Below are positions 10,695-21,395 of a stretch of DNA of 64,000 nucleotides, piece by piece. Numbering within the stretch: the first letter of the stretch is position 1; each line of letters opens with the position of its first letter. Source of the stretch: Pochonia chlamydosporia 170 (taxonomy: Eukaryota; Ascomycota; Sordariomycetes; Hypocreales; Clavicipitaceae); contig NC_035793.1 of assembly GCF_001653235.2 (NCBI RefSeq), positions 4,278,001 through 4,342,000 of the forward strand. The letters are read 5' to 3'. The notes under the pieces are model-generated. The model searched no databases. It was not told the origin of the DNA and saw nothing but the letters and a program-made list of their open reading frames with translations. The translations under genes and the position numbers were made by a program.

Positions 10695-12062
10695 CTAGTT
10701 AGCATTCGCTCGAATGTCAATCTTTCCTCGATCCTTTTCTATTTCAGCCGCCATCTTTCTCTTCAAAGGCGGCAGATTGTTCACCAGCCTCATACCACCA
10801 CGCATCATCATCAAGGCAAATGACCCCCTAATACCTGGTTTATACACCGCATCGTCTTTATTAAACCTCTCCAGTGACTTTTCAACTCTATCCCAAGCAT
10901 ACGAATGCATGTTCTTTTCATAATCAGCAACCGCACCTACAATATCCATCTTCCCATTAGCAACTTGTACCAGATTATGCGCAAGGATCTTGGCATCAAG
11001 CAACGCAGTATTAGCACCAACACCAAGTCCTGGAGTCATGGTATGAATGGCATCACCAATCAGGGTGACATTGGTGCTCGTCCATGGCCGTAAGCGCTCT
11101 GTGGTACGGATGTTGATAGGGAAACTGGTAGTTGGGTCCGACATTTCCACCAACTTCTGGAGGTTTGGGTGCCATGAAGTGGTGCGCTCCTTGAGCAACT
11201 TGTGCAGCGTTGGGCCATCCAGGGACATGATGTTGTCTGGGAGAGATTGCTCGTGTGCTCCAAATCCTAAAAGGATGTAATCTCTTGTGTTGTCAAAGTT
11301 GGAGCCTGGCCACTGCTTAAGGAGCTGTTCGTCATTGCCCCCAATGTTGTTCTTGAGATTGCCGTCGTGATCCCACGGGAACTCCATGCAGTGGATGATG
11401 CAGCTATCTCCCAGCGGAGCATTGATCATAGTTACACCTCTGAGTGCCTTTGGAGGTAGGAGACTCTTGGTTTCTTCGTTCAGTGCAACCTTGGCTGTAA
11501 TTCCATACAGCCCCGAGTCCTTGAGCACGGCGTGAGGCAGATATTGTCGTCGAGTTGGGGAGTTTGTTCCTTCGGCCCCAACCAACAGATCGCCTGTAGC
11601 GCTACTCCCATCCTTAAATAAAGCAGTAACTGTACCATCTTCGTTGGAAGTATAATGCGTTAGTTGCTTATCGAACTGGACAACGTCTTCTAGTCCTGTA
11701 AGAAGAACCTGTCGTAGAGTCATGCGACTGACAGACCGTTCCGCGCCAACACCATCATCGGATACCCTGCTGAATCCCTCAATACTGAGAAGCTCTTGGT
11801 ATTGCTCAGTGATCATAGTGAAGTTATCTGGCGGAATGGCAGTTGTGCTGGCAAATATTTGGAACAAATCATCTGGGATGCAGGCGGCGAGGCATCTCGA
11901 GCCTTCAGGTGATATGCCCACACGATAGCCAAAAAGGCCATCGGTGCGAGTACGATAACGCTCGTAAACAGCAAGCGTGATGTCTGCTTTCGATTTTTTT
12001 AGTGCATGAGCCAAGGCAAGGCCGCCTGTGCCTCCACCGATGATGAGGATATGCTTGGGCAT
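10695..12062 (-). CDS. FAD-dependent aromatic-ring-hydroxylase-like monooxygenase
   Basis: One exon of 455 codons. The N-terminal dinucleotide-binding motif is HILIIGGGTGGLALAHAL, with the acidic YER at the end of the second strand. The second FAD motif reads LIGDAIHTMTPGLGVGAN, and LLVGAEGTNSPTRRQ corresponds to the DG motif, with E in place of D (GAEG). These place it in the salicylate-hydroxylase/zeaxanthin-epoxidase-like group A flavoprotein monooxygenases, which use NAD(P)H and O2 to hydroxylate or epoxidise small molecules. There is no C-terminal membrane anchor, so it is probably soluble. It starts 864 bp from the divergently transcribed Zn2Cys6 gene, a layout common for pathway-specific regulators. 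Confidence 0.92.
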   Translation of the reverse strand: MPKHILIIGGGTGGLALAHALKKSKADITLAVYERYRTRTDGLFGYRVGISPEGSRCLAACIPDDLFQIFASTTAIPPDNFTMITEQYQELLSIEGFSRVSDDGVGAERSVSRMTLRQVLLTGLEDVVQFDKQLTHYTSNEDGTVTALFKDGSSATGDLLVGAEGTNSPTRRQYLPHAVLKDSGLYGITAKVALNEETKSLLPPKALRGVTMINAPLGDSCIIHCMEFPWDHDGNLKNNIGGNDEQLLKQWPGSNFDNTRDYILLGFGAHEQSLPDNIMSLDGPTLHKLLKERTTSWHPNLQKLVEMSDPTTSFPINIRTTERLRPWTSTNVTLIGDAIHTMTPGLGVGANTALLDAKILAHNLVQVANGKMDIVGAVADYEKNMHSYAWDRVEKSLERFNKDDAVYKPGIRGSFALMMMRGGMRLVNNLPPLKRKMAAEIEKDRGKIDIRANAN

Positions 12063-12925
12063 TTGCTCGTCGGATTGAACGTCGTATGCTAAGGGCTTCT
12101 TGGTTCGGCAGCTAGTAAATGTGAGAACAAATTTACCTGAATAATCTAAAGAGGGTTATGATCTTGTCGGACCATATTCCATTATATAGCTGATGAAACC
12201 TGCCCTGAAAAACAAGACGAGTTCGGCAAAGGGACAATTCGGCCTGCGAAGTCTCATTCATTTCGACGGCTGGGAACCGATCGCAAATCTAACCAAATCG
12301 GGTAAAAGTGTCAACTGGTGTTTCTTGAAGATCCACAAATGTCGATTTGTCGCGGCATCTCCAGTCGCCAAGACTTTTTGCTATGAACCTGAGAATGGGC
12401 GCACCATCTTTGCCTGCCATGAGTCAACTTGACTCGCCTTGTCAGGTTCAGCCTTAAATGATGCAGTCCGTCAGTAAAACTGCAACGTCGCCGCATGACG
12501 TGGACTGCGAGCCTGTAGAGGAATACCAGGGTTTTGTGTGCCTGCATACGTGGAGTATTGGATGTGTAAACGCAATCCAATCCGCACATGACGGCTCACC
12601 AAACTCTAGGACAATCCATTATTTGAGGTATTCATGCACATGCTATTTCGAGGACTTTATTCCATGAGAAACACATTTGCACTCAATTTGGTGTTGTCAA
12701 AAAGATGACACGGACAGGCGCACACGATACGAATCACGGATGAACTTCGGAGGCTGATGAAATGGCTGACGAGATCAACCAGGCATCAACTATTGAATCA
12801 CGCTTGTCACTTCCCAGCACCAGGCGATTCGCGATGCTATCACCACGCAAAAACTCTGGCGATCGGCGAAATAGGATTCCCTCCTAGCCATTCCCGGTAC
12901 CATAATATCCAGTACATGTGACGAC
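12063..12925. promoter_or_regulatory. Divergent promoter region between the FAD monooxygenase and Zn2Cys6 regulator genes
   Basis: About 860 bp separate two divergent start codons. No gene is seen. It must hold both promoters; I could not pick out a convincing paired CGG operator by eye. Confidence 0.45.
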
Positions 12926-14566
12926 ATGGTCAATGTTGCTGGCAGAAGCAGAGGATGTGCCAACTGTCGACGTCGAAAGGTGAAGGTGAGAGGACCAGAT
13001 GACTCTGCTCACGACGCCGTTGTGAGACGATATTGACCATACAGTGCGATGAAACGTTTCCGCAATGTGAGAAATGCACAAGCAGAGGCCTTCAGTGCCC
13101 TGGCCCCCGAACAGGAGCATTCTTCGTGCACGTTCAGTCGGGAGAGGCATCGTCGCAAGAAACCTTGACCTCAACACCAGCAGACACTCGCACGAATTCC
13201 CCGGTCCCCGGGTCCATCCAGACGAGAAACGCTTTCGTGCACATGCCACACATGTCTGACATGAGGTCCTGCAGAGCAACAGCATTTGACCAACTGTTTG
13301 TGTCCCATTTTGTGGAATCGTTCGGCCAACTGAATGGAGTCCGATTCCCGGTGTCAGTCAATGCCAACTGGTTAGCATGGCTACCGCAATACATCACATC
13401 ACCTGGCAATGCGCTTACCAAGACGTCCATTCGGTCAGCTTCCATGCTAAGCTACGGGACATGGACTCGTGATAAGTCGATACAGACGGAGGCATACAAG
13501 TGGTACGCGAGAGCGTTGATGGGCTTGCAGGGCGCACTGTCTCAGCCGACACTTACAGCTACCGAATCCAACGTGTGCTCAGCCGTGATGCTGATCCACT
13601 TTGAGACCTGGGCTGGAACTGTTGAAGGTGCTTGGATTAATCACATCAACGGCGCGTCAACTCTGTTAGAAGCGGCGGGACCGCAGACTTGCCGAGAAGG
13701 ATTCATGCATAGAATATTTTGCCATTTACGGTTCCAGTCGGTAAGTGCATTGGCAACTGTACTTCTGCTGCGACCAATATTCTGACGCCAATGTGTTGTA
13801 GTTTATCGCCACCATGTACGAAAGCAAGCTGCCTGGTTTTGCGTCTCCCGAATGGACATCCATACCCTTTGAGATTCACCCCGCCAACATATTTGACCAA
13901 ATCGTTACGATTCTGTTTGACGTCCAGTCGAGTTCAGCGATCGCTAATAACTTTATACACGCAAATGACCATGCCAACAGGATTCAACTGGAATCAGCGC
14001 TGAGAACCTCAGTGAGAAACACGAGGCAAAAGCTCATCAATTGGGAACAGCAATTGATGCCACCTCCAAGCGCTGAAGACGCTGGAGACAACTCCGCGGA
14101 TACATCGTCCACCTCATCATCGGCCTCATCACCAGCTCAACCACCGCCCCGTAACGACGCTCCTCCGTCTTTTCCGTTTTCCAGCATGCCCGAAGCGGCG
14201 CTGCTGTCGCTCTACCACTCCGCATATATCATTGTGTACCGTCTCCTTGCGTTGACGGGCGATGGCGGAGCAGGTGATGCTGATCGTCTGCTTATGCACA
14301 CCCAAGAAATCCTGCGAGCATACAAGTTTGTCAGGAAAGTTACCGACAAGGGGCCTACCAGTAATTTGGGTCCTGTCATGATGGTACCGCAACTGAAGAT
14401 CGCGTCATTATGGGGGTCTGAAGAAAGCGATAGAGTGATGGCTACGGGGTTTCTAAAAAGGATCGGCCAGCGTCAGAGTTTCGCTCTCGGGAGTATTTGG
14501 GACTTGCCAGATGGGTATTTTGCGAATGTGGCATGTCATGTGCTGGCTTTGGATGCTAGGCGTTAG
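12926..14566 (+). CDS. Zn2Cys6 fungal transcription factor
   Basis: Three exons (12926-12985, 13045-13740, 13802-14566) with introns of 59 and 61 bp give 506 codons in frame. The first splice restores the binuclear cluster with perfect spacing: C-x2-C-x6-C-x5-C-x2-C-x6-C (core CANCRRRKVKC, then CEKC and LQC), residues about 11-37. The rest fits the DUF3468-type family of fungal regulators (FDQLFVSHFVESFG, then LMGLQGAL, and a middle-homology-like helical domain). A Ser/Pro-rich low-complexity linker lies around 14090-14160. The zinc-cluster exon is missed by simple frame scanning because the first intron splits it. A likely regulator of the SDR and monooxygenase genes next door, by position only. 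Confidence 0.9.
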
Positions 14567-14874
14567 GTATGTGTATACCAGATTTGTCGGCAACGACGTA
14601 AATACCCAACAGTTATCTGCGCAATGTTTATCGGGCCCCCAAACTAGTTCTTTGGCGGAATCATTTCGCGTGTCAGTTGTAGCATGACGATGCACATGGT
14701 AGGTGGCGTACAACCATGTTGCGCGATTTGTGCGGAATTCGCATGGAGCCAGTATTACATTGCCACCTAGAGCTTCTCAAGAGGAACAACTTCCGTCGCT
14801 AGCAAATATATCTCATTCATGAAAAGCAAAGAGAACGACTTTTGTGAACAGTACCGACAAGTCTTTTCGACGTC
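14567..14874. promoter_or_regulatory. Upstream region of the copper transporter gene
   Basis: This 308 bp stretch must carry the Ctr promoter. I looked for a fungal copper-response element (TTTGCTC or its complement) and found none. Confidence 0.4.
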
Positions 14875-15397
14875 ATGGACAAACATGGGCAGGCAGTGAA
14901 CGCGGATTGCAAAATGAATGTTAGTTGCGTTGCTACCCTAAGCTTCAACCTCAACTCAAAAGGTGACAGATGCATTTGACGTGGGATGCCACAAGGCTTT
15001 GTATCATATTTCCAGTTTGGAAAGCTCAATCTACGTCGGGTTTTATTCTCTCGCTCTTTTTTATTTTCGTTATCTGTCTTGGTTACGAATTCATCAGCCA
15101 GACCATCCGACGTCGACAACGAATGAGACTCAACGCATCAAGTCACGGTGGTTTACCGCAAACAAGACCAGGTGGCTGGCTCAGCCACCGACGCGACAGA
15201 GTCATTAATTCTATGATTCTTGCGACTCAGAAACTCTACGCGCTCTTCATAATGTGAACTGTACCTTTCTATGATATGGTTGAGTTGAAGCTGACGAGAC
15301 CAGGTCCTTCTTTATGACATACAACGGGTGGGTAATGTTGGTGGTCGCAGCAGGCATGGGCGTTGGCTTTCATTTATTTGCGCCAAAATCCAAGTAA
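14875..15397 (+). CDS. Ctr-family copper transporter
   Basis: Three exons (14875-14919, 14970-15253, 15304-15397) with two 50 bp introns give 140 codons in frame. The small first exon encodes MDKHGQAVNADCKMN, joining MHLTWD in the form usual for fungal Ctr proteins (C-K-M-N-M-x-x-TW). TM1 begins at CIIFPVWK. TM2 contains the copper-relay motif M-x3-M (FIMSFFM), rebuilt across the second splice. TM3 has a small-residue packing motif (AGMGVG). Ctr proteins trimerise and import Cu(I) across the plasma or vacuolar membrane. The length of 140 is at the short end, with few N-terminal methionines, more like vacuolar or accessory Ctr forms. It sits 355 bp upstream of a MerT-like gene on the same strand, so joint metal regulation is plausible. 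Confidence 0.9.
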
Positions 15398-15751
15398 AAT
15401 GAGGGAAAGATACATGCGAAATTTGAGACTAATCAAATAATTTAATTGAGATGGTATTACCAACATCTGCCGTTGACGTGTAGTACCTCAGTCTTTGAGA
15501 CGGTCGTCGATGATGCCCCAGACCATGAATGACGCTAACAAAAGCAGCTAAAACGCCTCAAAGGGCGCCAAGCCGCACAAAGCGCGCATCCACGGTGAAA
15601 CAAGTTGGCGGAGACACGTGGCGACGTTTCAACGTCGAAGCAACAATATAACTATCCCTTGAGTTCGCCAGTCTGCCCGGCAACAACAAGAACTATCATT
15701 TGAAGAGAAACACAAACACAACCCAGTCCAAACCATTTACTTCAATTCAGC
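15398..15751. promoter_or_regulatory. Spacer between Ctr and MerT-like genes
   Basis: It holds the Ctr 3' region and the promoter of the MerT-like gene; a TATAACT at about 15647-15653 is a possible TATA element. No copper-response element was recognised. Confidence 0.35.
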
Positions 15752-16201
15752 ATGTCATCCTGTTGCCACTCCGAATCGCAGGCTAGCCCCAAGCCGGAGC
15801 AGAAGAGCTCAGAGGACTCTGCCTCAAAGTCTTGGTCCCTTCAGAACCACTACCTCGCACCCTTTATATCCGCGCTTCTACATGGCTCTTGCTGCTGGCT
15901 CCCCGTAAGTAATCGGTCGTATAAGCTGTATCTCTATTCTCCAGGGACTAACTGTGTGAAGGCGTTGCTGGACATCTTCACGATTGGATCTGCATCAGTG
16001 TCGGCTATTCATCGACTGCGACCCATCTTCTTGGCTGTGACCCTGGTTCTTATCGTGGATAGATTTCGTCGCAAGGGCTTGACGAGGGATAATATGTTGC
16101 ATGTGGCGTTGACTTGTGCGTTGTTGGCTTTGCCTCGAGTTGTGGATGTGTTTAGGAAGCCACAGGTGGTTGGACATGGACACACTGGGAGCTGTCATTG
16201 A
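15752..16201 (+). CDS. Small Cys/His-rich membrane protein resembling MerT metal transporters
   Basis: The frame is open through 15752-16201, but a 57 bp segment (15905-15961) has GTAAGT, an ACTAAC branch point and AAG: a frame-neutral intron. Spliced, the protein has 130 residues. It opens with MSSCCHSES. A first hydrophobic helix carries a Cys pair (LHGSCCWLP) and continues into ALLDIFTIGSASVSAIHRL-RPIF. That copies the layout of bacterial MerT: vicinal Cys in TM1, a glycine/serine-rich stretch, then RP-I/L-F before TM2. A third helix follows, and the tail is GHGHTGSCH. MerT moves Hg(II) inward from MerP; here, next to a Ctr gene, copper is the more likely ion. The relation is by pattern only. 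Unspliced translation would insert 19 residues into the helix and is unlikely. Confidence 0.7.
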   Translation: MSSCCHSESQASPKPEQKSSEDSASKSWSLQNHYLAPFISALLHGSCCWLPVSNRSYKLYLYSPGTNCVKALLDIFTIGSASVSAIHRLRPIFLAVTLVLIVDRFRRKGLTRDNMLHVALTCALLALPRVVDVFRKPQVVGHGHTGSCH

Positions 16202-18228
16202 AGGATGTTGTGACGTGTATGATAGAAACAGATACGGAAAGCCTTGGTTGTAATGAGTTCGAAGGGTTGAAGTACATCAGAACTTGGTGGTGACAGTCAC
16301 TTGGGCATTGAGGCTTGTGAGAATACAGCCAGGCTTGATTAGACGTATGTTGCTTGGTCAGCCAATCATACTTCATCAAGCTTTGTAGTAGCTTCGTTGT
16401 GAGAGCCCAATTGTAGTAGATTTCATTGCAATTTCTCGAGGCTACGCATCGACTTGCGTGTGAAGCGGTGGAGTTCTTGCCAAGAGAAGCAACAACATAG
16501 CAAGAGGCAGATATTTACCTGTGTTGGAGCAGTTTGCTAAGGTACTCCTCGTACCCACAAATATGACCTGTGTTTGAGAGACCAAGGGTTCTCGAGTAGT
16601 CAGATTTCTTTAAATTGAAGCATGCCACTTTAAGTTTGCCGCGGGCAAAGCCAAGGGAGAGAATTACTGAATGCGTCGTGTTTAGTGATGGTCAGTGTTG
16701 CAGGCGATGGGACGTTTCCTGGGCCCCGTTACTCCGTACAATACGCCAAGTCATTTATTCCATGAGTAAGTTTGCTCACCCGACGCGGAGTTAGCCCAAC
16801 GGTCAATTCTGTGCTTTCGCCATCTGAACTTGCCGGGGAGTCAGCCAGGTTTCTTCTCAGCACCCTTCGCGGGCGACTATCCCCGTTCCCCGCCGGGTGA
16901 GGACCGCCTCGCCTTGAGCGAGACCATTCGGTTGCTGATACAGTTTCATGGAATCTCCTATATCATAGAATAGGGGTTGGCCGCCCCGGGTCCCACGAAG
17001 TGCGGCTGAGTTTACGACATCAGTTATAATTAGGAAAGCCGAGAGCCGGCTCCAATACACCATGGCTCATTGGCGGGTAAAGATTGTTGAGCCAACAAGG
17101 CTTGGGCTCATGATTTCCTAAAAGGTAAGGTAGCAGCCGCCGTATTCAAGCGCTGGGTGACATCTGACCTCGCTATATGCGTGCGATGCTGTCGCCCTTG
17201 TACATGTGCACAAATCGGTTGGCTGAAACTTGGTAGTTGGGCCGTCAAAGCGGCGAACCGCAAGAGACTCAAAAAAGCACATCTGGTGTAACTAGTGTGG
17301 CGTTCAAAAAGTCCCTTGCCACGTTGTTATATCAAAATGCAAATACTTGACAGGCTTGGCGTACAGAAAAACGGGATGCTTAGCCTGACGTGCCCTATGA
17401 TAGCGAGAGCCGGTGAGGTCCGTGACGTCTTGCGTCCCGCCGGACGCAAACTTTCTTCTTCCACCGGAGGGAATCTTTGTTCTTAGTGGTTGTTGTGTTC
17501 GTGCCAACAAGCGTTCTGGACCCGATAACGTGGTACAACAGTCAGACGGGCCGAAATCGAGGCTGGTTTCATGGGGCAAGCTGTGATGGATGGTCGCCCT
17601 GGCCACTCGTCTAGGCAGCGACAACGGTTGTCCAACGCCGTTGGGAGAAGTATGTCGGTAGCTGGCGACAGATGAGCTAGATGTTTTTAAAACGCTTGAT
17701 ATGCCGGCATGAAGGGAGAGGAAGTGCTGGCTAGTATTCCCGGACAACATCCAGTGGCGTCGTGGGGGTTTGGTTGCCACAAATAATAAATATATTGTGT
17801 GCTATAACTCACCGAAATGTAGCCGTGTATCAGTATCTGGTGGTTTGACCTTATTTTAAAATCCATGTACGTCTAGGCACAGCATGGGCCATTCGTCTAT
17901 TCTGGAAACGTCGGGGCTTATTGCCCGTGCTTTCTGTTGGCGAGCACCTCCAGCCAGCCAGCATCAATTCCGCCACCTCATACCTAATAGCTTACCACAA
18001 CGGGACGTTGACCGCTCTGTCACGCATAGACCAAGTCTGAGCGATAGAACGGGCGAGAACAACAAACAGAGGTGTTGGGTTTCGTCCTTTAGGCGTTTAC
18101 TCCGTAGGGCAACAGAGATGGCATCAACGCTGCTCCACATATAAGCAGCTGTTAGACGTTGAGAATGATGTTGCAGAACTCTACTCTTGGAGTTCTTTCT
18201 GTAGAAGTAACAGCAAAATGATACAAAA
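16202..18228. other. Intergenic, no supported gene
   Basis: Several short open frames (e.g. minus 17304-17780, minus 16857-17063) have no motif, signal peptide or convincing splice partner. Base composition is ordinary. I see nothing else. Confidence 0.4.
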
Positions 18229-18729
18229 ATGATTACCTCTGTGTCTATCGACCGCTGCGTGCAGCCTGGCTGTGAAGTTGACGTTGCCGCCGTGACGTTC
18301 CAATCATTACAATGGGTCCTACTAGCAGCTGTACACACGTATCAACTGTCTCGTGATTTTGTTTCGCAAGTTTGCGCTCCCATTCAACCCTATCTGAAGC
18401 TGGTATCCCTCATCTGGACCATATCCATACTGTTGAATGCGATTATACGGACGCTGTTCGTAACTTCAAAGCAACTGACGCTACCTGGAACGACAAATCA
18501 AAAGAGGCGTGTAAAGTTTGCGGTGCCTATCGCGTGGGGAGTCAAAGTTCATGTTGTTTTTAAACCGAAAAAGCAAGGCTACACGATGAAACTTGGTGTA
18601 TCATTCGGGGACGTCAAGGTCCTACTGGTACTGGAGAGGTCAAAAGACGCCGCGCTGACCGTCAAACGGCAAATCAAATGCTATGGAAGCTTATCTTTGG
18701 TGAAATTCTCCACGACCGTTGATCAATAG
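18229..18729 (+). CDS. Possible hypothetical protein
   Basis: An uninterrupted 166-codon frame starts with ATG at 18229, about 90 bp after an ACATATAAG element. It contains one hydrophobic segment (LKLVSLIWTISILLNAIIRTLF) and a basic, beta-like C-terminal half. No family is recognised and no intron supports it. It may be chance. Confidence 0.22.
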   Translation: MITSVSIDRCVQPGCEVDVAAVTFQSLQWVLLAAVHTYQLSRDFVSQVCAPIQPYLKLVSLIWTISILLNAIIRTLFVTSKQLTLPGTTNQKRRVKFAVPIAWGVKVHVVFKPKKQGYTMKLGVSFGDVKVLLVLERSKDAALTVKRQIKCYGSLSLVKFSTTVDQ

Positions 18730-20180
18730 ATCAATCGACTTGCGCATCCACTTTGATGCTACACACTTATCGTGGCTTACGGGCCATGCCTACTGTCTCA
18801 CGACATAGGGAACCAAAATGCATTCGAACTCGCAAAAACTGTTGACAGATAGTGTTGCCTATTCAAGTTCGACGCACGGTTACCGGCAGGGAGATATTCT
18901 ATCAGGGGCTTGCGCCGCGATTGCTGCGTCGCCGCCGGCTTACAGGACGGCTGCCTCTGGTAGAGTCTGCGGGCAGGATGTTGTTTGGATCGGTCATCAT
19001 GGAATACGGCGAATGTATCTGTTACAAAAGTCCCAAGAATTGGGAGTACCTACGGAAAAGTTTTGCTTGATAGACTTGGAGACACCTCCCTGAGATTGGA
19101 GTGGGCTGCAGAAATGGGACGAGACGATATCGGAGACATCGGGGATAGTCTGTACACTCTTAGAGAAATGCGGTATATCATTTTCTGAAATGGTGTTTGA
19201 CAGAGGAAAAGGCTGCAGTGCTGAGGCTACCCGCCGCAAGGTGGCCGCACAATGTGGTAGGACACACACTGAAGCGCTGGTTACAAAATTAGTTACTGAA
19301 GCACATTGCAAAATATGACGACGATATGCTCTCGCTTCAGTGATATCGTGTAATTTAAGTTTCATCAAACGTGTAGAAGCACAACCCGGTGGCCGATTCG
19401 AGCCAAACACGGACACAGTTTCCATTCAAGTATCCCCGCAGGTGATCGGATGTTGGAATTCATCATCAGATTTCCAAGGTTGTCGCTAGCTGCCTTAGTG
19501 ACAATACTAAAGGCTTAGATGGCAATTACTTTGTTGCAAAGGAGCGTGTTTGGACCCTTGTGAATTTGGCTTGATATCAACATGTTAGCTGTTTGTTTAA
19601 TATTTCTGTGAATAAGATGCGATCAAGAAGAAACGCTCGGGCAGCACACCCAATATAGTCTTGCAAGGGGAAATTCTTCTAGAAGCCCGACTGCATGGTC
19701 AGACCATTGCTCGCATTTTGCCACGACTCGTGACATTGTTCATCAGCCTTCATGCATAATCTTTCTACATGTCTTCCAAAAGCCTGGAAATTCCAGCGCT
19801 CGTTCGACACATCAGGTGGCGCAAGGGTACTAAGCCATGGGGACCGTTTTCTGGGGGTATTAGACGGCTTTACGCTTGGCGTTTTATATCGCGGGTTGTT
19901 TTGTTATAGACTTGATTCAGACTTGCGGTAGACGGGTCTAATTGAATAAGCCAGGGATCAGGATCTCACACCTTGATTGTTTACTATGTTAGAGGACGCG
20001 GATCGAGATGAGTGATGCCAACAGGAAAGACTTTATATGTACTGATATATCAGTTGTTTTCTGTCCCAAATTGAATATTTTTTACTGCATGGATTCTTTA
20101 TCCTCGATCCTCGGTATAGTGGCAACATCTTTTATTCTATCAAGTCTACCAATTTATTGCCAAGGCGAAATACCCACAAT
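18730..20180. other. Intergenic upstream of the GPCR gene
   Basis: No supported gene. Small frames at 18818-19093 and minus 18997-19425 have no recognisable features. The last few hundred bases are the GPCR promoter side. Confidence 0.4.
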
Positions 20181-21395
20181 ATGGCAGGTAATATTGCAAA
20201 TAGATTTACAGCCTATGAGTTCGTGCTCATGAAGATCCTTCCAAGAACAAGCTCAATGCTCTCGTTTCTAGGATGCCTCTTTATTATCACTACCTTTAGT
20301 TGCTACAAATCATTCCGCTTAAACCCCATTAACAGAATAGTATTCAATGCTTCCTTTGGAAATGCAATAGGAAGCATCTGCCTTGGAATAGGCAACATAT
20401 TTATCCACACACCGAACGTTGTTAAATGTCAGCTACAGGCGTGTATGATTCAAACGTATGTTACATTTCAAATCTCCCAGACTTACTACCCGATATCTAT
20501 CCACGCAGTCTTGGCTAACAACGTGATATAGAATGTTCACCGCCGACATCCTCTGGGCCCTAGCAATGGCTATCAATGTCTATCTTGTTCTTTATCATGG
20601 ATTTGAATCTTCTAGATTAAGAAAGATAGAGCGTTTCTACATTGGTCTCTGCTATGGAATTCCCTTTGTGCCTTCATTTACGCTCCTTTTTATTAGAAGC
20701 GGTGGCCAGCGAATCTACGGAAACACTTTTCTATGGTGCGGACTGGTCCCAAAAAAGTCTTGGATAACTTTCGCTGCTGTCTTTGGACCTGCCTGGTGAG
20801 TCTCCATTAATAGGACAAAATGTGGACGTGGCTAATAGCCAGTAGGGTCGCTATTGCATGTACTCTAGGAATATACATTCGAGCTGGCCGTACTATATAC
20901 AAAACACACCAAGAAGTACGCAAGGTTCGGAGATCCATCTCTAGACTTGCATCGCTAGATCAACCCGAGACTGTTCTTTACAAGGACCCCGTCACGTTCA
21001 GTGCAATGGGCCAGGTCGAGATATACCAGCTAAGAGGCGTCAACCATCACACCTCAGCAGAGGCAATTAGGGCCATGGATACTTCAGAGTTGAAATCGTC
21101 TATCCAGGTACAGCACATTGTTCTGCCGCCACAGACAGGCACCGCGGCGTCGCGCCAATCGATGCTACACCCTTCGCAAATCCTCAAGAACGACCCGAAT
21201 AATGCAATATGGAGGTACACAAAGGCCGCCTTTCTTTTCTTCACCGTTATTCTCATCACATGGATTCCCCTAAGTGCGCACCGAGCATACTCGACCATCC
21301 ACGTTGGAGTGGTACATGTCCCGCTCCAGCTGGCTATTGGCTTCTTGGGGCCGCTGCAGGGATTTTGGAATACCATTATATACATAGCGATATAA
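20181..21395 (+). CDS. cAMP-receptor-like (cAR/Git3-like class) G-protein-coupled receptor
   Basis: Three exons (20181-20455, 20532-20795, 20846-21395) join in frame to 362 codons; the introns are 76 bp (CTAAC branch) and 50 bp. The second splice restores GPAWVAIACTLGIYIRAG, the TM5 and following IYIRAGR hallmark of fungal cAR1-like receptors. Seven hydrophobic helices are visible: SSMLSFLGCLFIITTF, NASFGNAIGSIC, DILWALAMAINVYLVLYH, FYIGLCYGIPFVPSF, TM5, AAFLFFTVILITWIPLSAHR, and LAIGFLGPLQGFWNTIIYIA. A long third cytoplasmic loop (about residues 205-295) would face the G protein. The frame stops at TAA immediately after TM7, in IYIAI-stop, where relatives continue with a cytoplasmic tail. 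The following 68 codons (to 21602) stay open and read WSHCK onward, so the tail may have been lost to a point mutation. It converges on a SAT4-type gene. Confidence 0.88.

Noticed and set aside
17304..17780. 158-codon minus-strand frame
   Set aside because: Long but with no motif, no hydrophobic or domain pattern and no homologous look; likely chance.
18818..19093. 91-codon plus-strand frame
   Set aside because: Two overlapping frames of similar length and no recognisable feature.
20008..20232. Possible extra 5' exon of the GPCR
   Set aside because: The GPCR model from ATG 20181 already has a normal N-terminus, and the frame differs.
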